Shown here piece after piece: positions 10,758-21,878 of a DNA stretch of 64,000 nt (positions within the stretch are counted from its first letter, which is position 1; each line of letters starts with the position of its first letter). This stretch comes from Rhodosorus marinus (lineage: Eukaryota > Rhodophyta > Stylonematophyceae > Stylonematales > Stylonemataceae). The notes under the pieces are model-generated. The model did no database searches. It was not told the origin of the DNA and was given only the letters and a program-made list of their open reading frames with translations. The stretch is from contig JAMWBK010000003.1 of the NCBI GenBank assembly GCA_029953675.1, positions 682,001 to 746,000 on the forward strand, given 5' to 3'. The position numbers were made by a program, and so were the translations under genes.

Positions 10758-12356
10758 ATGGTGGATGGACCGAGAGTATTTGGCTTCGTGGGCCTGAACG
10801 TAGGTAGCAGTGCTCCTGCTAGATCGAAGGGATGCCTTTCGATTAATCAGCGTAGGCGAGCTAGATTTCTGACTGTTGCCACGGACAAGGCGTCAAGTAG
10901 TCAAGCGGACATTACAAAAGCTCAGTCAAAGAGTTTCGTGGATGGGCAGGACGCCATCAGAGATAGCCAAGAGGAGACACAGCCGACGTTGCTTGACGAT
11001 GTGCTCAGGAGGTTGAATGTTTTCCGGAAGACTGAGTATGATGGTGAAATTCTGAGGATGGCCTTGCCCAGCTATGGTTCCATGTTGATGGATCCTCTTG
11101 CGTCTCTCGTGGACACGTTGTTTGTGGGTCGGTTGGGGGTCCTGCAGCTTGCTGGAGTTGGCGTTGCGAATTCGCTATTTTGCTATTTCAGCTGGATGTT
11201 CTTCTTCCTCGTCGCAACAACGACGAGCGAGGTAGCTATTGCTAGAGCGACAAAATCTGGTACCGAGCAAAGTGAACGCATTTCGAAGACCGTAGGAGGA
11301 GCATTGTGGATTGCATTTACGATCGGCTTTGTATCTTTGTTTTTTGCTTGGTTTGGTGCTCCCCTTTTTATCTCTCTCTTTGGTGCGAAAGGAGGTGTGA
11401 GCGCGTTCGCAATTGAGTACCTGAGAATCCGAGCGTATGCTCTGCCAGCGCATATGTGTTTTTTTGTTTTGACAGGTGCCCTGCGTGGTTTACAAGACTT
11501 TGATTCTCCTCTGTTTGCCTCAGTGCTATGCAACGTTGCGAATGTTGTTCTGGATGCTTTCTTTATGGTCGGATTAGGCATGGGGGTTGCTGGAGTAGCC
11601 GCAGCGACGACGATTGCACAAGTGGCTTCTGTTTCTGTTCTTGGCTGGGTGGTAGTAAGAAAGGGATGTCTACGACTGGAGCACGTCTTTAGGCTTCCAT
11701 GCAAGGCCGCGAGAGACGGAATATTGCGTCCCGGAGCGGTTATGGTTATGAACGAGGTGTCCGAGAGCGTTGTGTTGACTGTAACGTCAGCCATGGCAAC
11801 TCGGATTGGCCCGGTGGAGGGCGCAGCGATGGCCCTCGCACGGCAGCTCTGGGGAATCCTAGGAGTTTTTTGGTGGCCTTTGGCAATCGTTTCCCAGTCG
11901 ATGGCTGCGAGCCTCTTTGCTGGCAAGAGCATAAAGGCAATGCGGACTGTCGTGGGAAGAATGGGGCAGATGGCTTTCTATGCTGCATCAATGGCAGGGC
12001 TTCTACTGGTTATCACCATGCCGATACTACCAGGACTATTTATCAAGGACGAAGCAGTGAAGGGCGCAACACAGCTGATTCTTCCAATTATCGCCTTGAC
12101 GCTTCCGTTTGACGCTGTGGTGGATGTGGTGGGCGGAGCACTAACAGGCTGCAAGCAGTACGCCTTTGTCGCGCGGACCATGGTGATTGCAGCAACCGTC
12201 AGCATAGCGCTACTTTTCTTTCTTCTGCATGGACTACGATTAGGCCTCCCAGGCGTCTGGATAGCCTTGGGGTGCTGTTCCTTGACGAAACTAGGGTTGG
12301 CCCTGCCGAGGTATTTCAAAATTTCCCGCTCGGTCGAGCCTGAGCCCGCGCACTAG
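10758..12356 (+). CDS. MATE/DinF-family multidrug and toxin extrusion transporter, probably plastid-targeted
   Basis: Single-exon gene of 532 residues from ATG 10758; the in-frame TTG at 10749 is not used. The first 95 residues are Ser/Ala/Arg-rich (GSSAPARSKGCLSINQRRRA) and resemble a chloroplast transit peptide. The MATE core follows: EILRMALPSYGSMLMDPLAS, then VDTLFVGRLG in TM1, GALRGLQDF between TM5 and TM6, and a second half beginning at RPGAVMVMNEVSESVVL. About twelve hydrophobic segments can be counted. The FVGRLG and LRGLQD signatures match the plant EDS5/DinF-like branch, many members of which sit in the plastid envelope. The family exports organic compounds by H+ or Na+ antiport; the substrate here is unknown. 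The promoter side holds an AT-rich island, an ERSE-like site and an 18-bp tandem repeat. It is one of the few long intronless genes in the window, with base composition like its neighbours. Confidence 0.9.
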   Translation: MVDGPRVFGFVGLNVGSSAPARSKGCLSINQRRRARFLTVATDKASSSQADITKAQSKSFVDGQDAIRDSQEETQPTLLDDVLRRLNVFRKTEYDGEILRMALPSYGSMLMDPLASLVDTLFVGRLGVLQLAGVGVANSLFCYFSWMFFFLVATTTSEVAIARATKSGTEQSERISKTVGGALWIAFTIGFVSLFFAWFGAPLFISLFGAKGGVSAFAIEYLRIRAYALPAHMCFFVLTGALRGLQDFDSPLFASVLCNVANVVLDAFFMVGLGMGVAGVAAATTIAQVASVSVLGWVVVRKGCLRLEHVFRLPCKAARDGILRPGAVMVMNEVSESVVLTVTSAMATRIGPVEGAAMALARQLWGILGVFWWPLAIVSQSMAASLFAGKSIKAMRTVVGRMGQMAFYAASMAGLLLVITMPILPGLFIKDEAVKGATQLILPIIALTLPFDAVVDVVGGALTGCKQYAFVARTMVIAATVSIALLFFLLHGLRLGLPGVWIALGCCSLTKLGLALPRYFKISRSVEPEPAH

Positions 12357-12985
12357 GTATGCGGGGCCCATTGTACATAGATCACGAACTGAGCAGGCAA
12401 GTTCCAGGCGATTGCCTAAGCAGTCGTCCGCACACTCCCCGCAGAAGATAAATTAAAATGGACTCAAAGCAGGGTATGAACTAAACTTTTTGGAGCTATG
12501 TTACCAGGCGATCGACCCGGTCAAGCTCGAAACGCACCGCTCCACCCCTGAACCATCGCTTCGCTTCGCTAATCTCATCTGAACTCTTGACAACATTCCT
12601 AGGATGAAATCATTCCCTATTCAACGCAATATAGGAAACTTCTTTCTATTATTTTTCCATTGATTCTATTTTTACGACGTTTAATTTCCAGATATAGAAA
12701 TACTATCGTATGGATAGCATAGAATGGATCTAATCATCCATTGGATTAGGGCTTGGTGGCATAGTGGGACAGTGGGACAACTGAGGAGGTCAGTTCTGTA
12801 TTGAGGAAGCTGGTGAAGCTGTTGAGGTGTGATGGTCAGGAAGGATGTGGATGGTATTGTGATCAACAATGTTTCCTTTTCTGGATCTGAAGGTTGGATC
12901 AGCATCAAATCGGAGAGAAGAAGGAGGTCTTTGAGGTGGTGGGGGGGTTTGAAGGTGGCTTTGTTGTTGTTTTGCTTTGTAAGTG
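12357..12985. other. Intergenic spacer between co-directional MATE and COG8 genes
   Basis: A short AT-rich stretch (about 12600-12720) is followed by a G/T-rich leader (12780-12985) up to the COG8 ATG. The minus-strand open frames across the leader follow from this skew. No gene or RNA was recognised. Confidence 0.6.
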
Positions 12986-15042
12986 ATGGCAGAGTTGTTG
13001 ACGGATACGAAGGAGGTTCGTGAGAGCATAAGGGAGCTGCTGTTCACCGAGTGTAGCGAGGAGGTTCAAGAGGATCTGCTGGGATGGGAGGAGCTTGATT
13101 CTTATGCCGAGGAGCTTTGCAGTTTTGGGGTGGAGCGACTATCGAGAGAGCCGGACGTGCTCGCGGGGGAGTATAGCAGAATACAAAAACAGCTGCAGGA
13201 TGTTGCGTGTAGTAATTATAGGGCTTTGATAGACTCATTTGAGAGTTCAGGAGCGGTGAGAATTAGCTCAGATCGCAAGAAATTGGCTGATCCTTATCGA
13301 TCTACATATCGCTGAACTGGTGCTGCTTGTTCTCCGGTCCTCTCTCTCAAGGTACGGGATGGTGTCTCTGATGTCAAAATACATCTCAAAAGTCTGTTGG
13401 AAACAGCCCCCAAACTGTCAGATACAGTAAGACGTTTTAGTAGGGACGCCACGGAGGCGGAATCCCATAGACAAGCAAAGGTTGGCTCTTCTCCTTCTTC
13501 TGATCCTTCATCGTTAAGCCTTCCTTCAGGACGCTTAAGGAGTTTGCTTTTCGTTCTGCCCTTCTGTCCATATCCTGGGGTTACCTCGCAGTTGAAAATT
13601 TTGAACGAGTACCCACGAATATTGGAAACTTTAGAAATACCACAGCTGATGCTGTCGTTAGTGCGTTCGGAGCTCCACGATGAAGCGCTCGAGTTGATGG
13701 CATATACGAGAAAGCTTTCCAGGAACTACCCTCACGTTCTGGAAATCCAAAAAGTTGTTTCCGAGGTGGATGAAATTACGACCATCATGGTGAACCAGCT
13801 GCTGATGTTGTTGAGATCTTCTATCCAACTTCCTATGTGCCTTAGGGTCGTCTCTTATCTCAGAAGGTAGGATACAGTTTCACGTACTCTTGTGTTTAGT
13901 TTTCGCGGTTGATGTTGATGAGTTTCTGCTCCCGTACCACGGTGGAGTACAGGGTTCAATACTATAATGAGGAAGGCATTCGCCGAGTTTTCCTCCAGTA
14001 CCGTGGGAATTGGATGAGATCAGCCTTGCAGTCAACAGCAGCACCCAGTGCACAAGGGCTCCTGGAAAGAGTGTCAGATGATACCCGCGCAATGATTTTC
14101 GAGATTGCGACGCAGTATAGAGCAGTTTTCTTGGACGAGCACGACGGACAACATGATACCGGTCTGTCAATCTTACACGATTGGATTGCACAGAGCATTG
14201 AAAACTACATATCAACGGTATGCTGCTCCTCGAGCAGATTTCTTTACTTTTCAGACTAGGCGGTCACCGCTGCCTCGTCTCGGACGGCTGACGGGGTGGT
14301 CTTGGCTGTTCCGTTGATCAGGTTGAGTCGGCTTTGAAGGATATAAAGGACGGTGCAGGATTGGCAACGGTTTTGCAGCAGTCAATGTATTGCGGACAAA
14401 GTCTCGGTCGGGTAGGCGCAGATTTTCGTCCTCTACTGGGCCCATTGTTCGAGAATGCGGTGGAGCGCATCTATACCAGCTCTCTAGAAGTGGCTCTGCA
14501 GAGATTCAGAGCTATGACCTCCGATTACAATTGGCCCAATAAGGGCAATTCAACTCAAGTTGCGGAGACGAACAGGCGTTTCGAGGCGAACGGTGGCCAA
14601 CTCTCCCCGCCCTTGGAAATCCTCGAACATTCTCCGCTTGCGGTGTTCACCAACGGTCTTCTAGCTGCTCACAATGAGCTTCGATTCTGCTGTCCCCTAT
14701 CGTTGGAAAGGGTAACACTGTTCAAGCATCCATCGAGGTAGCCGTTCCGTTCCGTCAAACGCCTAAACTTTCTCTCTGCACTATGTTCCTTTTGCTTAGA
14801 GGCTATCGAAGATTCTCGAGACTACTTTACTTGGATGCGTGCAAGTGATGCGCGATGTTGGAGGTGAAAATGGGCTATTCCTCAGCGAGGAAGAATCCGT
14901 TTCATTTGCGGATATGGTTAAAATTTACAAAGATTCCGCGGCACCGTATACAGTTAGGTGTCTAGAAAAATGTCTAGGCCAAAAGTCTAGCGCAGATCTT
15001 GACTTGGTGGTTAAGGATGCGGAGTCTCTTCTCCCAAACTGA
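12986..15042 (+). CDS. COG8: Conserved oligomeric Golgi complex subunit 8 (Dor1 family)
   Basis: Start is ATG 12986 (a GTG three bases earlier is not used). Exons: 12986-13255, 13352-13480, 13592-13866, then four more to the stop at 15042. The family core is clear in exon 3: ILETLEIPQLMLSLVRSELH, EALELMAYTRKL, and LLRSSIQLPMCLRVVSYLRR. Later exons give RGNWMRSAL, IFEIATQYRAVFLDE, SMYCGQSLGRVGADFRPLL, FTNGLLAAHNELRFCCP and the C-terminal LEKCLG helix. COG8 sits in lobe B of the COG tether, which captures vesicles for retrograde traffic within the Golgi. The intron at 13481-13591 is 111 nt, keeps frame and lacks stops, so its retention would insert 37 Ser/Pro-rich residues. Homologues run directly from the helix before to ILETLEIPQL, so it is treated as an intron. 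Its donor is GTTGGC rather than GTAAG. Confidence 0.9.
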
Positions 15043-15175
15043 ACATAAAAACGTAAATCCTCGGAATGAGGTTCGTGTAAAGCACCAGTTCCGCCAGTGG
15101 GGTCCGGTTCAACTCCTCTGACCTTCCCAGACCAGCGGGAAGAACTTGCAAAACAAAGTTGTCCATCTCTGGGAA

Positions 15176-16249
15176 TCAAGTAGCGATCCTCGGCTTCAAA
15201 GCATTGAGCACTTCATCCTTTTCAGCTCTTGTGGAAAGAAGCACAATGTCCGTTGGGGTCTTCCCTGAGCTATCCACAGCATCTACTGAAGCTCCGGCCT
15301 CCACGAGCGACTCAATGACGTCTGGAACTCCATAGGAAGCTCCGTACATTGCAGCCAAGTGCAGCGCAGTCTCTCCGTTCTCGTTTCGATTCTCCAAAAT
15401 CACATTCTCGTCAGCGACCAGAATACCAATAACATCATCCCTCCCCCAGCGGCATGCCTCATGCAGGGCTGTCCAGCCAGCTTTGTTCTTCTCGTTGACT
15501 CTTGCTCCTCGTTCTATGAGCATCTCGACGACGTCCTCAAACCCCCCACGAGCAGCACAGATAAGAGGTGTATCCCCACCTTCATCCCTGATTGCCAAGC
15601 TTCCACCAGCGTCGATGAAAAGCTCACATAATTCAATGCTTCCCATGTACGCGGCGCTCAGTAGAGGTGTTGCTCCTGTACTGGAAGTCATGTTCACGTC
15701 TGCCCCAGCGTCCAGAAGCAACTGCGCAACCTCCACATCACCAGAGTTCGTTGCTTCGTGCAAAGGAGCCGCGCCGAGCACGTGACGAACGTTGACGGAT
15801 GAGCCAGAATCAAGCAGTAGCTTGGTGATACGTGAACTACCAGCCTTGGCCGCCCAGTGAAGGGGCGTCCAGCCGACCGAGTTTTGCTCGTTGACACCCT
15901 CGCCTTCGTCTAGCCATGATAGAAGGGCGTTCACAACCGGCTCACTCTGCCAGTGACTCGCGTGATGCAGGCTGGTAGATCCTTTGTCATTCCTTGCCAT
16001 CAGATCTGCTCCTTTTCCATGAAGCAGCTTCACCACCTCCAAGTCGCCAACCCGAGAACCCCACATCAACGCCGTCCATCCCTCCTCATCCCGCTCGTCC
16101 ACATCCACTCCACTCTCAATCAACTCACGAACATCATTAACCCGTCCCTCCTTCGCGGCCTCATGAATCTCCGCACGGCGACACACTCTCGCACCATTCA
16201 GTGCCCTACTCGTACCTCCAACCCCAATCACAAACCCCAACCCTCCCAT
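15176..16249 (-). CDS. Ankyrin-repeat protein, ten repeats
   Basis: Single exon, 357 residues from the ATG at 16249; the longer frame to 16288 begins with GTG. After a short hydrophobic Gly-rich start (MGGLGFVIGVGG) the protein is almost entirely ankyrin repeats. Repeats of about 33 residues follow the pattern DxxGxTALHxAAxxGxxxVVxLLLxxGAdvN; clear units are GWTALMWGSRVGD, GWTPLHWAAKAGS, GATPLLSAAYMGS, GDTPLICAARGGF, GWTALHEACRWGR and GETALHLAAMYGA. The last unit (GKTPTDIVLLSTRAEKDEVL) is a capping repeat. Ankyrin stacks bind other proteins. No catalytic domain is attached, so the partner and pathway are unknown. The N-terminus could be a weak signal or transit sequence. The gene converges on COG8 with only 133 bases between the stop codons and diverges from DNA ligase. 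Confidence 0.9.
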   Translation of the reverse strand: MGGLGFVIGVGGTSRALNGARVCRRAEIHEAAKEGRVNDVRELIESGVDVDERDEEGWTALMWGSRVGDLEVVKLLHGKGADLMARNDKGSTSLHHASHWQSEPVVNALLSWLDEGEGVNEQNSVGWTPLHWAAKAGSSRITKLLLDSGSSVNVRHVLGAAPLHEATNSGDVEVAQLLLDAGADVNMTSSTGATPLLSAAYMGSIELCELFIDAGGSLAIRDEGGDTPLICAARGGFEDVVEMLIERGARVNEKNKAGWTALHEACRWGRDDVIGILVADENVILENRNENGETALHLAAMYGASYGVPDVIESLVEAGASVDAVDSSGKTPTDIVLLSTRAEKDEVLNALKPRIAT

Positions 16250-17418
16250 CACTCCAAAACAGCCCCCCCTACCCCACACCCCTCCCACTACCCTAAAAAA
16301 AACACAACAAAATCCTCTATACAGACTCTGTCTCTCCGAAAAAGTGAACAGAAAAGGAACCCAGAGACCATTTCTGACATCCTCTATCGCTCAAGCCAAC
16401 AGTACTGCACCGGCCTGAGCAATGCCTACCATTGACTAATCCTCGAGATCGCCATCCACATAGCGGACCACCGCGTCCGTGACCAACAAAAAAAAAACCA
16501 ATCTCCGAGATTAAGAAATATATATAGCCAATAAATGAATACCATACATATTTATAACCAATAAAAACACTATAACGTACCTAATTCACAATATGCACTT
16601 CAAATAATTTTAGTATTGACTTCAATACACCAATTAAAGAACGTTTTTTGTTGTTACTACCAATTAATTTGCATAGGTTGTTAGTTCGTCAATTAAGCCA
16701 ATAGATAGCTGTTATAAAGAAACCCATCTATTTTTATTTTATATTTTATATTCCATAAAGTGGCCGATCTGCCATCCGTTTTTTTCAGTTAAAACGATGT
16801 AGAATATCGGTGGGCTTATTTTTGTCATCTATTTACTTCAGAATTTGAAAACGAAGAAGGATGCGACTTTCTCAGTTTAGAATTTTCCATTTTAGCAGTT
16901 GTATTTAACGAATTGTTTCTTGACATTTGTTTTAAAATCCAATAATAAATTCTCCCGCGTGAAAATAGGAACCGATGAGATACTCAATCATGTCGAATGT
17001 CGGGTTGGAGTTCAGAGAGGTTTGCCGGTGGGTGGGGAGAAAGGGAGGAAGACGGGCCATCAAGGTTCTCTTTTCTGATCTTGAAGGTGTTTCATTAGAT
17101 GCTTTAGATAGAGAAAAGAGGCATTGCTCGCAGAGATACGGAATCGACCATGGCGTTTGTTGTCTTTTTCCGGTGCGGGTGAACTAGAGCTCTTGGCGAA
17201 GGAGGGGTTTGACTGGATCGGGCAGTTTGAATCTGCTATTAGGTTTTTGGTTGCGTTCTTCTGAGAGAGACGTACCCTGTAGCGAAGGACTAGTTCCGTG
17301 TTGGCCTCTTTCAAAAAGCGTTCACTGATAGTTTCTGGAGTTTACGGATTGGTGTCATTGAGCGGCCTGGCGGGACTGGTGGAATGGACTGCTGTTTACT
17401 AGAGGATTTTAGACAAAA
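16250..17418. other. Divergent promoter region with a large AT-rich island
   Basis: It separates the ankyrin gene (-) from DNA ligase (+). C/A-rich leader sequence lies at 16250-16480 and an AT island at about 16480-16960. The island has several CCAATAAA and CCAATTAA motifs (near 16528, 16558, 16660 and 16697). From 16975 the sequence is G-rich on the + strand. A 70-codon frame at 16975-17187 has no recognisable similarity and may be ligase leader. Confidence 0.6.
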
Positions 17419-20400
17419 ATGACAAAGGTACAAGCTACGATATCGAGCTTCTGGTCTAAAGGATCTGAGAAGAAAGCTAAACCAAGGACAGATGGCGGCG
17501 GTGAAGGAGTTGCGGATGCGACCGAGCCGAAGCGAGCAAGAAAGGAGAATGTACAGAGTTCGAACTCAGTTGAGGTCATGGATAGGGAGGCCGACGTAAA
17601 GGTACCGAAAACAGACGCGGGGACTGTTCAGGACGATGCAGAAGCGAAGAAAGTTGAGGTTGAAAAGGAAACTACTACTGAAGAACGTGCCACAAAGAAG
17701 AAAGCCGTGGCCGTCCGGAAACTCACCAGCGAGACGGGGGAGAAGTCTAAAAATGCAGAAGGTGAGAACCAAGTCCCTTCGTTGTTAACGGGCTGCTGTA
17801 TCTCATGCGCTTGCTTCTCCAATTTGCTCAGCTGAGACATCAACAGATAAAGCTTCCGGTGCAACCTGGAAGGCGGGTCAGCCAGTTCCGTATCAGTTCC
17901 TGGCCGTCGGCTTTGGAAAAGTCGAAAGCATCACGGGAAGGCTGGAAATCACAGACATTTTGAGAAGAATGTTTCAAACGATAGTCGAGACTACACCAGA
18001 GGATCTTCTACCAGCTGTGTACATTTGTGTGAACAAGCTGGGCGCTCCCCAAGAGGTATGTGTCTTCGCTCTGCAGTTTCCGCTGTCACGAAAAATCCCT
18101 TTGTCAAGAAAGAGCAGGATGGAACTGAAACCTGCGCACTGTCTACTCTCAGGGCCTCGAAATAGGTGTCGGAGAAGGTATACTGATCAAGGCGTTGTCC
18201 CACACTTGTGGCAAGTCTGTGAACGCCTTGAAGGATGAATTCAGAAAAGTCGGTGATCTCGGGGACCTGGCAGCCAGCATGAAAGCAAGCCAGAGGACTG
18301 TTTTCAAACCAGCCCCATTGACAGTTCGCAGTGTCTTCAAGGAGTTTAAGGTTGGTCTTAACTTCAATTTCTATTGACAAAGGCACCGTTGCTGAAAAAT
18401 ACGCCCCCGAAACGTTTCACCCTAACGGCGTATTGAATCCAACCCCTAGGCGATAGCGAAATCATCTGGAAGGTCGGCTATGGATGAGAAGCGAGCACGC
18501 ATACAGAAGCTTTTGGTATGTCAGAATTGCCGGTGCACTGCGCCAGAGTGAACGAGAATCCAGAGCTCATTGTTCGCTCCAAAATTTGCTAGGTGGCGAG
18601 TGAGGGAGCGGAGACCAAGTACCTAGCACGAGCCTTCCAGGGAAAACTGAGGATTCACATTGCAGACAAGAGCATACTTGCTGCGCTTGCGGAAAGCTTT
18701 CCCAGGCCTGAAGAGACGGTGGAGAGAGGTAGGAGCCGTTCTGTCTTCAGTGTTCTTGGAGGCGGTCGACGCCACGAGCGAGCAAGGTCTCAATTCGAAT
18801 TGCTCAATTATTTTCCTCGAAACCAATCGTGGTTGGCGTGCACTATCGGACGTAGTTGGGTCGGACATGAGCGCGGCTTCGCTTCTAACACACGCCTACA
18901 ATCAACATCCTGTCTGGGACACAATGCTTAACTACCTTCTGAATAATCGAGTCGTTGACAGTGGCATTCTGGATGCGTGTAAGTTGACTACGGGTGTACC
19001 AATCAGCCCAATGCTGGCCAAACCGACGAAGGTAAGGGCGAACAGGTTGATGTCAAAATCGAATCTTGCGTAGCTTGTTTTTAGGACTGCGTCCGTTGTC
19101 GGTTGATCGAAAAGCACGTAGCGCTACCGTTGTGCATGTCTGTATATGTAGTTGAATTCCGGTCTGGTGTATGAATCATGTTCACTCACAGGGTATTGAC
19201 GAAGTTGTTGAGAAGTTCTCAGACCAGCCTTTTACCTGCGAATACAAGTACGATGGGGAGAGGGCGCAGATCCACCATCTGGCGGATGGATCGATTCAAA
19301 TTTATTCCAGGTAAGAACACCTTCGACAGATTTCGACTCATTAGCTTAAGGGGCGAAGACTGACCATGTCCTGTGCCTGGTACTATGTTGCTTTTGTTCA
19401 TGCTTAAAGGAACGCCGAAAACCAATCAGAAAAGTATCCAGATGTGAAGCTGGCGATGAAGGATGTGCTTGGACCAGACTATAGCAACTCTGAGTACATT
19501 CTGGATGCGGAGGTTGTGGCAATTAACCCACAGACGAATCATATCTTGCCCTTTCAGTCACTACAAACGAGAGCTAGGCGCGACGTTTCTGTTGCAGAGG
19601 TGAAAGTAGCTGTTTGCGTATTTGCATTCGATTTGCTGTACTTTGATAAGCCACTCATACACGACCCGCTTAAGCAGAGAAGAGAGAAACTCCGGGCTTG
19701 CTTCGTAGAGAAGGAGCCCGTTTTTACCTTTGCAAAGGGCTGCGATATGAACGACCCCGGCGAGATCACCGATTATCTCCATGAGAGCGTCAAGGGAGGG
19801 TGCGAAGGGTTGATGGTGAAGCAGCTTCTTGGGCCAGCTGCAACCTACGAACCTGCGAACAGGTCACAGAACTGGCTGAAGGTAAAGAAAGATTACCTGG
19901 AGGGGCTCACCGATTCCCTGGACCTTGTTCCCATTGCAGGGTACTATGGGAAGGGCAAGCGCACCGGAGTCTTTGGCGCATTTCTTTTGGCATGCTACAA
20001 TCCAGAGTCAGAACAGTACGAGGTAAGGATAAAAACGAAGCTTCGGGGATGGAGTTTTTAAGTTGTTCTGACGTCCGTCTACGTTCCCACCGGTTGCTGC
20101 AGACTACTTGCAAGATTGGAACGGGTTTCTCAGAGGCGCAGCTAACTGAGTTCAGCGAGTTCTACAACGAAAAAGACAGGATTATTGGAGGAAGAAAGTC
20201 GTACTATGTATTCTCGGGAAGCACATCCCTGGAGCCAGATGTCTGGTTCGAAGAGAGTCAAGTATGGGAAGTTCGTTGTGCTGACCTCACCGTATCCCCC
20301 GCGCACACCGCAGCGATAGTAGGCAACTCTCAATCGAATTTCTCCGAACATATCGCATATCTTTGCGAGCTCACAATCTTTCACCACACGTCGTACGCTA

Positions 20401-20533
20401 TCAGGGTAGCGTCGATCCGGAGAAAGGCATTAGCCTTCGCTTTCCCCGCTTCCTCAGGATTCGACCTGATCGCGAGCCGCAGAACGCTTCGAGCTCTGAG
20501 CAGATCATGGAGATGTACCTAGCCCAACCATGA
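17419..20533 (+). CDS. LIG1: ATP-dependent DNA ligase I
   Basis: Multi-exon gene from ATG 17419. The N-terminus QATISSFW is a PCNA-interacting (PIP) box, followed by about 110 Lys/Glu-rich disordered residues containing KRARK-type basic patches, as in nuclear LIG1. The DNA-binding domain follows (PYQFLAVGFGKVESITGR, ILRRMFQTIVE, ICVNKLGAP, LEIGVGEGILIKAL). The adenylation domain carries the active-site lysine in CEYKYDGERAQIH. Further ligase motifs are YSRNAENQSEKYPD, EYILDAEVVAI, CEGLMVKQL, the WLKVKKDYL lysine motif, and SLRFPRFLRIR near the C-terminus. The stop TGA at 20531-20533 follows MEMYLAQP. The enzyme seals Okazaki-fragment nicks and repair nicks in the nucleus; a dual organellar form would need another upstream start. 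Seven or more short introns are inferred from breaks between frames. All motifs appear intact. Confidence 0.95.
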
Positions 20534-21878
20534 GCGGGGCCTGATGTGTTTCTCGAACTGGTGTAATGCTGCACGCACCTTCCAGTCGTGGTTGCGAAAC
20601 AGAAATCATCGACATTGAACCATACGGCGTAGCATCGCAGGAGCATCCCTGGCTCATCGAAACTTCAGTTGAATTCGCCTGTGTTGTGCGCGACCGAACT
20701 TGCGGACCTTGGATCTGAAACCATTGCTTCCCTGCACTTTGAAGAACACGATGACCCACCCTATCGCAAGACAACAAGATATCACAACGAACACGAAAGT
20801 GCGTCACTGTACCGCAAGGTGTTCATGTACCCGTTCAAACAGAAACTGTCTCACGCTTGGCAGAGGAAAACAACACATGTTTTCGAGGTCACGAGCGCAA
20901 AGAAGCCAATGGAGAGAAGACTGTGGGAGTGTAGCCGTCCAGATATATATATGAGGGGAAAAGCAGCGATCACGGGATACATCTTTGTGTACGCCAACAA
21001 CGCTGAGGGCTATAATATCGTGCCATGAGGTTTTGCAGCATAATGCGAACTGAGAAACATCTACGGAACTACTCAGCGAGGATTTTTTTATGGCCTCGAC
21101 GGGTCTCCCAGAACCAGCTCGGCTGACAGAAACCCTGAAGGCCCAATAGAAGGCCGATCAATGTGATGAGAATCCTTGCCTTTATTCGGGACAAACGACC
21201 TCCTGGGCGATTCTCATCTGGCTACCAGTAGAGACTCTTTCAATTCTTGCGCCTTCTCCTACACTCTTTTTCTCTTGCTTCCCTAGTAAAGATGCGAATC
21301 CCTTCATATATCTCTTTCTTGTAGCTTACTCCGAGAACCAAGGCGTTGGAAAATTCTACCCTCCCCTGAAACGACCCACTTGTTCCGAGGGCTGAATCCA
21401 AAAATGCTGTGCATGATAACACTAAAAGTAGTCGAAGGCAATCATGAACACGTCATTTTCTTTCTTCTAGTCGAACACCAACTACACCAGAGGTCAACCC
21501 ATCCAAAAACCGGATTGCCGCTCTGTCCCGCCTCGATACCAAAACCCTAAGAAGAGGTCGGGACAAAAACAGCATTAAGTTTTTAAGATGTTTTGGGGGT
21601 TATTATAAGATGGGACAAGAATATTTCGCATGTGGGTGAAGAGGGCTTTGGTATGGCATCAGCTTTGGGAAGGAAGACGAGTGTGGTATCTTAGAGGAAT
21701 CAGACTGGCTCATCCCTCTGCTGGCAATAATTAGATTATCCATACGTGATATCATTGTTTGTTTGTTTTGGTTTTGTTGTGTGACTCTTGGTTTGAAATT
21801 TAAGGATAGCGATGGCTGCTGTTGAATCAGATACGATGCACAGGAATGTACGGTTGAGAGAGAAGTGTGAGATCTTGG
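20534..21878. other. Intergenic spacer downstream of DNA ligase
   Basis: Sequence between two plus-strand genes. The first 700 bases contain an unremarkable open frame (20669-21028) with no family features. A short AT-rich patch lies near 21580-21620. A G/T-rich leader (21600-21878) precedes the TMEM115-like gene. No RNA gene or repeat was seen. Confidence 0.55.

Noticed and set aside
11183-11932. 249-codon open frame opposite the MATE gene
   Set aside because: It is an antisense shadow of the transporter; the plus-strand frame has full family similarity.
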